A DNA stretch of 64,000 bases, from the NCBI RefSeq assembly GCF_943192945.1, contig NZ_CALPCE010000004.1, positions 62,001 through 126,000 on the forward strand. The letters run 5' to 3'. The position numbers were made by a program, and so were the translations under genes. Under the pieces are notes generated by a model that saw only the letters and a list, made by a program, of their open reading frames with translations, was not told where the DNA came from and searched no databases. This document shows positions 35,772-43,407 of the stretch, piece after piece. The DNA is from Anaerocaecibacter muris. Lineage in GTDB: Bacteria; Bacillota; Clostridia; Christensenellales; Pumilibacteraceae. How positions within the stretch are numbered: the stretch's first letter is position 1; every line of letters begins with the position of its first letter.

Positions 35772-36836
35772 CTATCGACCGAGCGCTATTCCTATGCTTT
35801 CCGCCGTAAGGACTTCTTGACAGTCGGTCGGCACGAGCTTGGCTTTGCCCGCTATTTCGGAGAGCGCGTTATAAGTCACCTTGCCGTTGACGAGCGCGAC
35901 CGTCACGCCGAACTTGCCCTGCTCGGCGAGCTTGCCTGCGTAACTGCCGAACATGGTGGAGAGAACTCGGTCGTAAGCCGACGGACTGCCGCCGCGCTGA
36001 ATATGCCCGGGGATTACGACGCGCGTTTCGACGTCGGCTTTTTCGGCAATGTAACGCGCGAGCGCATTGGTCGCGGTTACATCGTTGCCGCGCGCCGCCG
36101 CACGCTCTTTCTTTTTCATCTTGCTTTCCTCGACGGTCATCGCACCCTCGGCAATCGCCACTATGCTGAACGCCTTGCCCGAGTCTGCGCGCTTGGCGAC
36201 CGCCTTGGCGACCTTTTCGGGCGAAAACGGGATCTCGGGCAAAAGTATCACGTCCGCGCCGCCCGCAAGCCCCGCGTACAGCGTGAGCCAGCCCGCCTTG
36301 TTGCCCATAATCTCCACGAGCATGGTGCGCCCGTGACTCGCCGCCGTCGTGTGTATGCGGTCGATACACTCGGTCGCAATGTCCACGGCGGTGTGGAACC
36401 CGAACGTAACGTCGGTGCCCCAAATATCGTTGTCTATGGTCTTGGGCAGACCTATGACGTTGCAACCCTCGGCGGACAACAGTGCGGCGGTCTTGTGCGT
36501 GCCCGCGCCGCCCAAGGTCAACAGACAGTCAAGCCCCATTTTTTTGTAATTGCGCTTCATCAAATCAAGCCGCGAAACGCTGTTCTCGTCCTCCACCGTC
36601 ATCAGTTTAAACGGTTGACGGCTTGTCCCGAGGATTGTTCCGCCAAGCGTCAGTATTCCCGTGAAATCGGACTTTCGCATTTCCCGACACTCGCCGCGAA
36701 TAAGCCCGCCGTACCCGTCGGCAATGCCGATAAGCTCGACGTTTTTAATGTTTTCAAACGCATACTTGCCAAACCCGCGGATTACGGCGTTAAGTCCGGG
36801 ACAATCCCCGCCCGAGGTGAGTATTCCTATTCTCAT
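35772..36836 (-). CDS. pfkA: 6-phosphofructokinase
   Basis: 354 residues. Glycolytic PFK motifs: L-T-S-G-G-D-C-P-G-L-N-A at the N terminus, P-K-T-I-D-N-D (about 131), M-G-N-K-A-G-W-L-T (about 176) and G-H-I-Q-R-G-G-S-P-S (about 281). The nucleotide loop reads L-G-G-A-G-T-H-K-T: Gly is kept at the position equivalent to E. coli 104 (ATP type), but the preceding Asp is Ala, and Lys replaces Gly124. Donor (ATP or pyrophosphate) therefore needs assay. A good promoter lies upstream; CGGAGG precedes ATG 36836. Confidence 0.92.
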   Translation of the reverse strand: MRIGILTSGGDCPGLNAVIRGFGKYAFENIKNVELIGIADGYGGLIRGECREMRKSDFTGILTLGGTILGTSRQPFKLMTVEDENSVSRLDLMKRNYKKMGLDCLLTLGGAGTHKTAALLSAEGCNVIGLPKTIDNDIWGTDVTFGFHTAVDIATECIDRIHTTAASHGRTMLVEIMGNKAGWLTLYAGLAGGADVILLPEIPFSPEKVAKAVAKRADSGKAFSIVAIAEGAMTVEESKMKKKERAAARGNDVTATNALARYIAEKADVETRVVIPGHIQRGGSPSAYDRVLSTMFGSYAGKLAEQGKFGVTVALVNGKVTYNALSEIAGKAKLVPTDCQEVLTAESIGIALGR

Positions 36837-36868
36837 AAATCCTCCGAAATTTACATTAGCCTGAAAAT

Positions 36869-36898
36869 ATTATATCACCTTTTCGCGCTTATAGTCAA
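36869..36898 (-). promoter_or_regulatory. promoter of pfkA
   Basis: Minus strand TTGACT (36898-36893), 18 bases, TATAAT (36874-36869). Confidence 0.75.
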
Positions 36899-37082
36899 TC
36901 GAAAATATAAAATATCGCCGTATCGCAATGCGCGACACAGCTCGTCACGATAAACTTCAATTCGGTAAAAAAGAAAAATAAAAAAATTTGAACTTTTTTC
37001 AAAAAACATCGCCAAAACGCACCTCGTAAAACGTCTTATATAATGAGAGGGAAATTTTACAAAAGCCAAAACGGAGAACCCA

Positions 37083-37460
37083 ATGTCCAATACAAAAGAA
37101 TTCGACGCGATAGCCGAGTTTGTCGGCAATATTTTAGACTGTTGCGGAATACCGCCCGACTCGCTCGGATACAAAATGCTGACGGAAGTCGTCGCGCACA
37201 AAGTAATTTACAAATCACGCGCGTTGCTTGAAGCCTACAAGTACGTAGCAAATAAGCACCGAATAGACGTGCGCGCCATCCCGAAGCTAATCGACACGAT
37301 AATTCAGTCGTACAAGTCGGAGCTGTGCGCCAATTTGGACATGCCAAAAAAATACATGTTCCCCAAGGCGTTTATAACATCGTTCGCGATTTATATTAAA
37401 ATGAACTATTATAACGACGCCGAATATCAGTCGAACAACAATCACGCGACAGATAAATAA
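37083..37460 (+). CDS. Spo0A C-terminal-domain-like protein
   Basis: 125 residues. Residues about 17-32 (L-D-C-C-G-I-P-P-D-S-L-G-Y-K-M-L) and the helical pattern up to M-F-P-K-A-F-I-T-S-F-A-I-Y-I resemble the Spo0A effector domain, with the recognition-helix region around I-D-V-R-A-I-P-K-L-I. No receiver domain is encoded. TATAAT at 37039-37044 and CGGAGA before the ATG support expression. A frameshifted relative follows directly at 37494. Confidence 0.6.
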   Translation: MSNTKEFDAIAEFVGNILDCCGIPPDSLGYKMLTEVVAHKVIYKSRALLEAYKYVANKHRIDVRAIPKLIDTIIQSYKSELCANLDMPKKYMFPKAFITSFAIYIKMNYYNDAEYQSNNNHATDK

Positions 37461-37493
37461 CCCCGCACCCCCGCCCGTAAATACAAAAATCCC

Positions 37494-37833
37494 ATGTCAT
37501 ACAAACGCTATTCAAATCACCTATTCGAGTTTGCGGAAATAATGCTGTTCGCACTCGACGTGCCGCCGCACCTGCAAGGCTTTCTTTTCCTTGCGGAAGC
37601 CCGCGATCCGCGCCAAGGATAAGCGTTCGAGATTTAAAGCAATTTATGCTCGTATTGCCGCTACTTACGGTATTTCAAGAAAAACCGTTAGTAGCGCAAT
37701 GTCCTATGCGATTTTCCACTCGCCCGACGTGCTTTGCGCCACCCTGCGCACCACTCGCGGCGAACTCTTTATCGGCAAAGTCATTTCGTCCCTTGCCCTA
37801 TTTATCAACAACTTTGTCCTCAACTCCGACTGA
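37494..37833 (+). pseudogene. frameshifted Spo0A-C-domain-like gene
   Basis: The frame from ATG 37494 encodes L-D-V-P-P-H-L-Q-G-F-L-F-L-A-E-A and then hits a stop at 37619-37621. The +1 frame continues with A-R-I-A-A-T-Y-G-I-S-R-K-T-V-S-S and ends at 37833. Removing one C from the CCC at about 37600-37602 restores a single 112-residue protein, exactly the length of the intact paralogue at 13539-13877, and similar to it throughout. Either a recent inactivating insertion or a sequencing error. Confidence 0.75.
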
Positions 37834-37863
37834 CCGATTTTTCGATAAGCTGATTACTCACAA

Positions 37864-38376
37864 TCAACCATCATAATTTAGCAACGCAATAAGTTTTGAT
37901 GTTATTCTTTCTCTTTCTCCACTTCCAACAGTACTTAACCTTAAAATCGGAATATTGTATTTATCAAGAATTCCATCTTTAAGCTTATCTCGCTCACGTT
38001 GTTTATCTGTGTTATGATAAATGAACCCATCTACTTCGATTACAAGCACGGGTTTATGCGTCAACTTTGAAAATACCACAAAGTCCACATGGGTTAAATG
38101 GTTAGTTGCGAACCCGAATTCTCGTTCATTTAAGCTCGACAGGTCATTAAGCAATAAATGCAATGGTACATGCATTACAACATTAAGTTTAGAAAACCGA
38201 TCGTTTTTCAATATATCTTTTATCAATAATTGCATTAAATTTTCGCTATCGAATTCGCTCACTCTGCCATACTTACGCAAAATATTTTCTCTTGCTTCCG
38301 CATTAGCCTCATAAAGATAATCAAAAACTGAATTGATTTTACTATCGATTATATCATGGTTACCTTGATTCAACAT
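37864..38376 (-). CDS. DUF2726-like (PD-(D/E)xK-type) protein, possibly a fragment
   Basis: 170 residues. H-V-D-F-V-V-F (about 102), V-L-V-I-E-V-D-G-F (about 117-125), a following Q-R-E-R-D-K-L-K-D-G-I-L and I-P-I-L-R-L match DUF2726, a restriction-endonuclease-like fold. In full-length relatives this domain is often the C-terminal end of larger helicases or restriction enzymes. The weak ribosome binding site at ATG 38376 and neighbouring decayed genes suggest a remnant. First gene with AT-rich accessory texture. Confidence 0.65.
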   Translation of the reverse strand: MLNQGNHDIIDSKINSVFDYLYEANAEARENILRKYGRVSEFDSENLMQLLIKDILKNDRFSKLNVVMHVPLHLLLNDLSSLNEREFGFATNHLTHVDFVVFSKLTHKPVLVIEVDGFIYHNTDKQRERDKLKDGILDKYNIPILRLSTVGSGERERITSKLIALLNYDG

Positions 38377-38568
38377 TAAGTTCTAATTTGTATTCTTTAA
38401 GCGGTTGGCGTTTTACGAACTGGAATACAAAAGCAAATGGCTCCGGTACTATTTATACGAATAATGCCACTATAAAAACTCTACTGGATCAAGACGATGC
38501 AATCGTACAAGATGGCAATACCGTAACATGCTTAGGCATTGAGAAATGCTACCATTTTGGGATGTCAT

Positions 38569-38795
38569 ATCTTTATTGAACGGATCCATATATTCCTTTA
38601 TGCTTATCTGGTCTGCCATTATATCCTCTTTTTCTTGGTTTCGTATGTATTCCTGTACAGCTTTTTCGTTCTTTCCTACTGTACTCACATAATATCCGCG
38701 ACACCAGAAATCTGTGTGAATTGACCAAAATCCATTTTTTCAATATATTTTTCGGGTGTTTGTTGTACAAAAAGCCAACTTTTCAAAAGACACAA
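38569..38795 (-). pseudogene. IS200/IS605 TnpA transposase remnant
   Basis: Reading the minus strand, F-W-C-R-G-Y-Y-V-S-T-V-G-K-N-E and E-Y-I-R-N-Q-E-K-E-D reproduce the C-terminal part of IS200/IS605 TnpA, including the region of the catalytic Tyr. The N-terminal HUH motif is missing, and the frame changes at a run of six A near 38740. About 150 residues of the usual enzyme are not covered. The rest of 38377-38938 shows only fragments. Confidence 0.7.
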
Positions 38796-38799
38796 AAGA

Positions 38800-38822
38800 A
38801 CTCGCCCGTTTTTCGAGCGAGT
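38800..38822 (-). terminator. possible terminator of phosphoesterase gene
   Basis: ACTCGC (38800-38805) / GCGAGT (38817-38822) extended by G-C pairs; on the minus strand it runs into TTCTTTTG. Confidence 0.45.
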
Positions 38823-38938
38823 CCTAAATAATTCTTTTGTTAATATGTCTTCAAAATCTTCCCCAAGAGTTCTCTATAGCGTCAGTGTTAAAAGTTAGTT
38901 TAGTCTTCCCTTGTTCCCTGCTGTTCGTTTCCATCGGC

Positions 38939-39756
38939 TTACGCATCTTGGAGTTCGTCGTCCTCTATCACGATACAGTTAACTTTTTTACTGTGAATCG
39001 TGCAAGCATCGAGCGCAATTATCCCGTCGGCATAGTACGGTGAAAAGTCTGCATCAGCCCCAAACTCCGAGCCTTTCTCTTCGAAATGAGAGTGCCCATA
39101 GATGCGTGCCAATGTCCGCACACGATTGTTTTGCCAGGTTCTACGTCGCCTTGGTGCGCTGCCAACATTCCATTGTACCACCGAGCGTATGCCCACCCTA
39201 TTGGATCATCTTCTCTCCAATTAACCTTGTAATTAAACCACAATCCTTGACCGCCAAAGCCACTTGCATCAGATGGAATCCACCCATGCACAAAAATGTA
39301 CCTTTGCGTCTCATAATAATTTTTCATCGCCGAGAGTATCTTAGTGAATACGCCAGACTGCTTCATTTGTTTTGAGACAAAGTCCGGGTATAAAACCATC
39401 TTATTCATTGACGAGCCCGTAATCTGGAGCACGGTATCAACTGTACCATTGGTTTGGTCATGTGAGTATCGTATATCTAATTCGCTCATACTCGGTAGCG
39501 TTTCCACGAAAGAAACCAAGAGGTCTTCGTGATTGCCTCGTATAAGAATAACCTCATCCCGTGCCAAGAGGTCGAGTACAAACTTTTCTATATCCTTATT
39601 TTGTGATCCGCGGTCAAACAAATCACCGCATATAATCAATTTGTGTGGCGATGTATCGGTGTAGTACCCTTTTTCGGTTAGAGCCTCCACCATTTCCTTA
39701 TAGAACCCGTGGGTATCTGCTATAACGTAATATTTCAAGATTTCGTCCTTTTGCAA
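38939..39756 (-). pseudogene. calcineurin-like phosphoesterase, frameshifted near the 3' end
   Basis: From ATG 39756 the metallophosphatase motifs are in order: A-D-T-H-G (about 13), G-D-L-F-D-R-G (about 44), G-N-H-E-D (about 74), H-G-W (about 158) and G-H-W-H (about 215). After G-H-W-H-A-S-M-G the frame changes: the family ending (F-S-P-Y-Y-A-D-G-I-I-A-L-D-A-C) is in the neighbouring frame down to 38939. One G missing from the GGG at 39094-39096 explains it; restored length is 272 residues. All metal ligands precede the break, so residual activity is possible. Related proteins are lambda-type Ser/Thr phosphatases and Ap4A hydrolases. Confidence 0.8.
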
Positions 39757-39780
39757 CCTTGCAATGAGTGTTTTCTTGCA

Positions 39781-41136
39781 TCATTTCCACTTTATAATAG
39801 TTGAATCGTCATTTAGCGCACCCATCGGATATTCATAAATTGCCCCGGAAATTTCGAACTGTTTTCCGCAGCGCGGGCATTCCCCATTGTGAGAAATTGT
39901 ATGTTCTATTTCTGGTCCCATACCTCTGTCTGCTATTGCTGATGATGTTTCAGCATAATCTATCAAATCGATGCAAATTTTATGTCCACATTGCTCACAT
40001 TGATATACTTGTTTATAAGAAAAGAAACCATCGAAATTTTTACTGTGACATCCAGTGCGCGTTTCTGTGTCAAAATGAAGCATCTTATTTTTAATAAACG
40101 GCTCAATTTTCTTTACACCGTCCACTTCTCCATCCTTGATCGAAAAAGTAATTGCAACACTCAAGTTTAAGATATGTTCTTCTATAATAGGAATAAATTC
40201 TTCATAGCAATAATCCTTATCATCAGCATCCCATATAGATTTATTTTCATCCCTACAAACACACTCAATACAAAAGTCAGCCTGCGTGAACAAGCGTGCT
40301 ATAACTTCTCCTTCACCAATGTAATCTATCCCACTTATTTTTGACCGTACACTTATTTCTTGTATATCGCTACTTATATAATCCACACCTCCAACGACGC
40401 CTTTATTATCATATTCCAAACCATCTACATCGCACGGAATTTCAAATAGTCGATTTTCAATATGGCTCTCAATTTCATTACGATGCATAGAAAAATATTC
40501 TTGTGTCTTTTGAGTTAACGCTTTCTCCTTTGTAATCGAAGAAAATAAATCTTCCAGATTAGAATAAAAAATAAAACGCTGATCATCTTTTAATGCATCC
40601 TTCCAATCGCCATCCGTACTTACCGATACTATTTCTCCATAAACATCGACCACTTCTCGCAGCCGTCTAATAATAATATCGTCACGGAATTCATGCGTTT
40701 TCTTTCCCGTACCAAATGGCGGTCTTATATTGTAATAATCATCCAATACATCCTTTAGCTTTATTTTATTGGTTTTCAAAATTGTAGCACTGGTTGCGCT
40801 AAGATAAGCATTCATTACCCCAACCATCTCCGAAAACAATTTGGAATCATCTATACGTCTAACATAATTGCATAAACTCTTAGTTGCGGAGAATGGCCTA
40901 AGCTCGCGTCCATCAAGTAGCGCATCAATTCTTTCATTCGCTTTCTTTATACGATCTCGAAAATGCTTTTGCGATTCTCCAATTACAATATCAGGAATAA
41001 TAAGCCGGGCTATCGTTCCGTCTTGCGTATACTGCTTTAATATAGACAAATCATGGCTATTAAAGTTGAAATTTTCATTTTCAAAAATACAGGTATCTAA
41101 AACGACATATAAAGGCTTAGTAGTCAAGGATGGCAT
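39781..41136 (-). CDS. PIN-domain (DUF4935-like) protein with C-terminal zinc ribbon
   Basis: 451 residues. N-terminal PIN-like nuclease fold: V-L-D-T-C-I-F at about residues 11-17, an I-P-D-I-V-I-G-E segment near 53, F-R-D-D-I-I-I near 168, and S-T-D-G-D-W near 190 provide acidic residues at the usual spacing. The C-terminal part carries C-E-Q-C and, 35 residues on, C-P-R-C, a zinc ribbon. PIN proteins are Mg-dependent RNases. A larger, monocistronic PIN plus zinc-ribbon protein in a mobile region is compatible with a defence or toxin role, but this is inference. TTAGAGGA precedes the ATG. Confidence 0.7.
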   Translation of the reverse strand: MPSLTTKPLYVVLDTCIFENENFNFNSHDLSILKQYTQDGTIARLIIPDIVIGESQKHFRDRIKKANERIDALLDGRELRPFSATKSLCNYVRRIDDSKLFSEMVGVMNAYLSATSATILKTNKIKLKDVLDDYYNIRPPFGTGKKTHEFRDDIIIRRLREVVDVYGEIVSVSTDGDWKDALKDDQRFIFYSNLEDLFSSITKEKALTQKTQEYFSMHRNEIESHIENRLFEIPCDVDGLEYDNKGVVGGVDYISSDIQEISVRSKISGIDYIGEGEVIARLFTQADFCIECVCRDENKSIWDADDKDYCYEEFIPIIEEHILNLSVAITFSIKDGEVDGVKKIEPFIKNKMLHFDTETRTGCHSKNFDGFFSYKQVYQCEQCGHKICIDLIDYAETSSAIADRGMGPEIEHTISHNGECPRCGKQFEISGAIYEYPMGALNDDSTIIKWK

Positions 41137-41166
41137 AATTTAATTCCTCTAATAAAAATTGAATAT

Positions 41167-41195
41167 ATTATAGCACTTATCCAAGAAAAAATCAA
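41167..41195 (-). promoter_or_regulatory. promoter of the PIN-domain gene
   Basis: Minus strand TTGATT (41195-41190), 17 bases, TATAAT (41172-41167). Confidence 0.75.
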
Positions 41196-41201
41196 TCCAT
41201 C

Positions 41202-41576
41202 CTATTCCCATTGCTCTTTATAATATCGAATATAGTCCTGCACAAGTTGCGGATGCTGTGCCACCGCCACCTGGCATAATTCATTGAAAAGTTTTACAAC
41301 CTCGTCATTGTAACAATGCTCTAAAAGGCGGTCAAAAAGCCTTTCTATGGTTTGTTCGCTTACTTGCTCGCCTTTTTCGAACAAATGGCACACTGCCGCA
41401 ATTTCGGGCTCACAAATCGAGATAACCGTTTCGGCTATCTTGTTTCTTTCACTAATAAGACAACCGATTTTTTTGTCCATATCCATTACCTCAAAAAGTT
41501 CCTTCCCATCCACCAATCTATCGATTGTATGCTGGCACATATAGGGCGGTAGTGTTCCCTGTGGTTTCTTGGTCAT
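41202..41576 (-). CDS. hypothetical helical protein of accessory element
   Basis: 124 residues from ATG 41576 (a GTG at 41588 is possible). Mostly helical and acidic, with two Cys-containing stretches (S-I-C-E-P-E, E-H-C-Y-N-D) and no membrane segment. Weak ribosome binding site. It is on the same strand as the recombinase cassette and follows it. I do not recognise the family. Confidence 0.5.
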   Translation of the reverse strand: MTKKPQGTLPPYMCQHTIDRLVDGKELFEVMDMDKKIGCLISERNKIAETVISICEPEIAAVCHLFEKGEQVSEQTIERLFDRLLEHCYNDEVVKLFNELCQVAVAQHPQLVQDYIRYYKEQWE

Positions 41577-41659
41577 GGTTATTTGCACTTACCATAATCG
41601 CCGGGCCTACGGAAAGGGGTTTATATACGCCGTGCATGGCGGATATAGCAATGCGGTTT

Positions 41660-41959
41660 CTAATCGGAGCCGTGTTCATAGCTATCGAATGTATCAACAA
41701 ATTTTACAATCTCTCGCGCAAGTTCATCGCTTATATGTAGCGATACGTGCTTTGATAAGTCAAAAAGCATCTCTGTAAGTTTGCCGTATGCTTTGAAACC
41801 TGCCTTTGTCCAATATCGGAATTCGGGAGAAGGCGGATCATAATCACCCGCGCTCCGATTCCCTCCGACATAACCTTCTGCAATAGGCTTTTTCAAGTAT
41901 AATGCACCTTTTAGTCCAAAATGCCTTTGTAGTAGGTCTTCCAATGTAATGTTTTCCAT
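41660..41959 (-). CDS. hypothetical protein of accessory element
   Basis: 99 residues from ATG 41959, chosen because GGAGGCGAAT lies just upstream; the longer frame from 42007 would overlap the preceding gene. Begins M-E-N-I-T-L-E-D-L-L-Q-R-H-F-G-L, a pattern found at the start of small helical mobile-element proteins. No motif gives a function. It is the fifth minus-strand gene after the RecA-like ATPase and probably shares its transcript. Confidence 0.6.
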   Translation of the reverse strand: MENITLEDLLQRHFGLKGALYLKKPIAEGYVGGNRSAGDYDPPSPEFRYWTKAGFKAYGKLTEMLFDLSKHVSLHISDELAREIVKFVDTFDSYEHGSD

Positions 41960-42015
41960 ATTCGCCTCCAAGCAAGTTGAGCTGTTGCATTTTTTGCAAC
42001 AGCTCACATAAAAAA

Positions 42016-42378
42016 TTATCTATCATCGGCAGGAATAAGTTCCGCTTTATTCAGATCGAATAAAACGACATTTTGCCTGATTAAATGCGTACCCAAAACA
42101 CGGTATGACCAGTCCTTATTCCACCCCATTCGTTGTGCCAAAGCATCTACCATACTTTTGCTGTACACTTCCATTCCTATTTCCTCTTTATCTAATGACG
42201 GTGGTACACGGAATGATGTCAAAGTAATCCTGTCGAACGGTTCGAGTATTATAGACGTTACGTCCTGGCTAATACGAAATCGAATAAACCTCGGCATTCC
42301 GATAGCTCGTACCGACTGTTTGTATATGCGTATACAGCTTGTCTTCACATAAAATGATATGTATGTCTGCTCATTCAT
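42016..42378 (-). CDS. companion-domain protein D of serine recombinase cassette
   Basis: 120 residues. The C-terminal half (M-G-W-N-K-D-W-S-Y-R-V-L-G-T, then V-V-L-F-D-L-N-K-A-E) matches the same stretch in the recombinase C terminus (M-D-W-N-P-D-F-N-Y-R-I-L-G-T ... M-T-F-N-L-M-K-A). The N-terminal half has alternating strands with R-F-R-I and S-I-I-L-E-P, equivalent to the I-A-I-R-P of the recombinase. It overlaps the upstream gene by eight bases, so translation is coupled. Likely a DNA-binding or protein-protein module acting in trans with the recombinase; this is inference. Confidence 0.65.
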   Translation of the reverse strand: MNEQTYISFYVKTSCIRIYKQSVRAIGMPRFIRFRISQDVTSIILEPFDRITLTSFRVPPSLDKEEIGMEVYSKSMVDALAQRMGWNKDWSYRVLGTHLIRQNVVLFDLNKAELIPADDR

Positions 42379-42817
42379 TGTTTCTTACAACCTTATCGCC
42401 ATACCATTTTTCGGCATTGGCGAATTCGAAAAGTATCATTACTTTCTTCTCCGCTTGAACCATACGTCCGATTGCTTTGTATCGCGCTTCACTGTCCAAT
42501 CCCCATTCCTCGAATAGTTGACGAGTAAATGTTGCACAGCTTATTTTGCTGTACTTCACCACCTCCTTACCTTTTTTCCAAGCAACAGCATTGGGACTGC
42601 TTGACTGTACCGTACCTATAAGAATAGAACGGGTTTTATGGTTTACCATTATAGAGATTGCCTCACAATTATTTAATGCTATATATGTCGCTTGGCTGAA
42701 AGATATCGAATCATTCCAAATCGACATAGTCGGTGAGCTCATACTACAAAACAATGAGCTGTTTACTACTTGGAAACCGTCGAGATCCAATTGTTTAAGT
42801 GTTGATGCGTCAATCAT
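42371..42817 (-). CDS. companion-domain protein C of serine recombinase cassette
   Basis: 148 residues. Opens with L-D-L-D-G-F-Q-V-V, matching F-D-L-S-G-Y-Q-V-V of the recombinase C-terminal domain, and ends with W-G-L-D-S-E-A-R-Y-K-A-I-G-R and F-E-F-A-N-A-E-K. Same domain layout as the 42814 gene, with more diverged middle (the I-x-R-P-C motif is lost). Overlaps both neighbours (4 and 8 bases). Function unknown; coupled expression with the recombinase is clear from the overlaps. Confidence 0.68.
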   Translation of the reverse strand: MIDASTLKQLDLDGFQVVNSSLFCSMSSPTMSIWNDSISFSQATYIALNNCEAISIMVNHKTRSILIGTVQSSSPNAVAWKKGKEVVKYSKISCATFTRQLFEEWGLDSEARYKAIGRMVQAEKKVMILFEFANAEKWYGDKVVRNNE

Positions 42818-43407
42818 TTGACTTCTCCTCCATTCGTTGAGATATAACCCTCGGCTAAATTAATTTTATATTGCTCTTCATGTTCTTCAACAGGTATGCC
42901 GAAACATTCTCGCCAATCAGCAGGCAAATATGACCGTTTACGTTTTGTACCTGTTCCTACGAACAACTCAAAGTCCGTGAGTTTAAAAAGGTATAAGCCC
43001 TCATTATTATACACGGCGGGTTTACCAAGCATCTTATACCTATATTGCTTATCCCATCCCATAAGCTCGAATAACTTTGCGGCAAAAATTTGGCATATCA
43101 TATCCCTGGCTTTGATTTCTTTTTCGCCGCCTCCGCTTGCCCACCGTAAGGAATCTGGAGCATCGGCATCGCACGGTCGCACGATTAACCGCTTTTCATC
43201 GGGATGTATCAATAATTGAATATGCGTTACCCCAGGGAAACGCTTAAGACACGCCATATTAAATTTAATCTTTGTATCCCAGACTGTTATGGCGGGTTCT
43301 CGCGTATGCGCAAACAATTCCGCCTTTGCGACCTGAAAGCCTGCAAGGTTTACCGTCTCGGCTTCCTCGCCTTCTCTTAATTCTTGAATGTATTCGTTAT
43401 CATTCAT
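42814..43407 (-). CDS. companion-domain protein B of serine recombinase cassette
   Basis: 197 residues and the closest relative of the recombinase C-terminal domain: V-N-L-A-G-F-Q-V-A, I-K-F-N-M-A-C, H-I-Q-L-L-I-H-P-D-E-K-R-L-I-V-R-P-C and M-G-W-D-K-Q-Y-R-Y-K-M-L-G line up with F-N-T-A-C, Y-I-Q-L-L-L-H-P-T-E-R-K-I-A-I-R-P-C and M-D-W-N-P-D-F-N-Y-R-I-L-G. It also keeps the following L-P-A-D-W-R-E-C-F-G segment (recombinase: C-P-E-E-W-E-E-S-F-G). It overlaps the recombinase gene by eight bases. Confidence 0.72.
   Translation of the reverse strand: MNDNEYIQELREGEEAETVNLAGFQVAKAELFAHTREPAITVWDTKIKFNMACLKRFPGVTHIQLLIHPDEKRLIVRPCDADAPDSLRWASGGGEKEIKARDMICQIFAAKLFELMGWDKQYRYKMLGKPAVYNNEGLYLFKLTDFELFVGTGTKRKRSYLPADWRECFGIPVEEHEEQYKINLAEGYISTNGGEVK

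Noticed and set aside
37864-38376. Complete restriction endonuclease
   Set aside because: Only the DUF2726-like part is present, with no methylase or helicase partner nearby.
41518-41700. Small minus-strand frame between the two hypothetical genes
   Set aside because: No ribosome binding site, overlaps the better-supported 41202-41576 and 41660-41959 genes.
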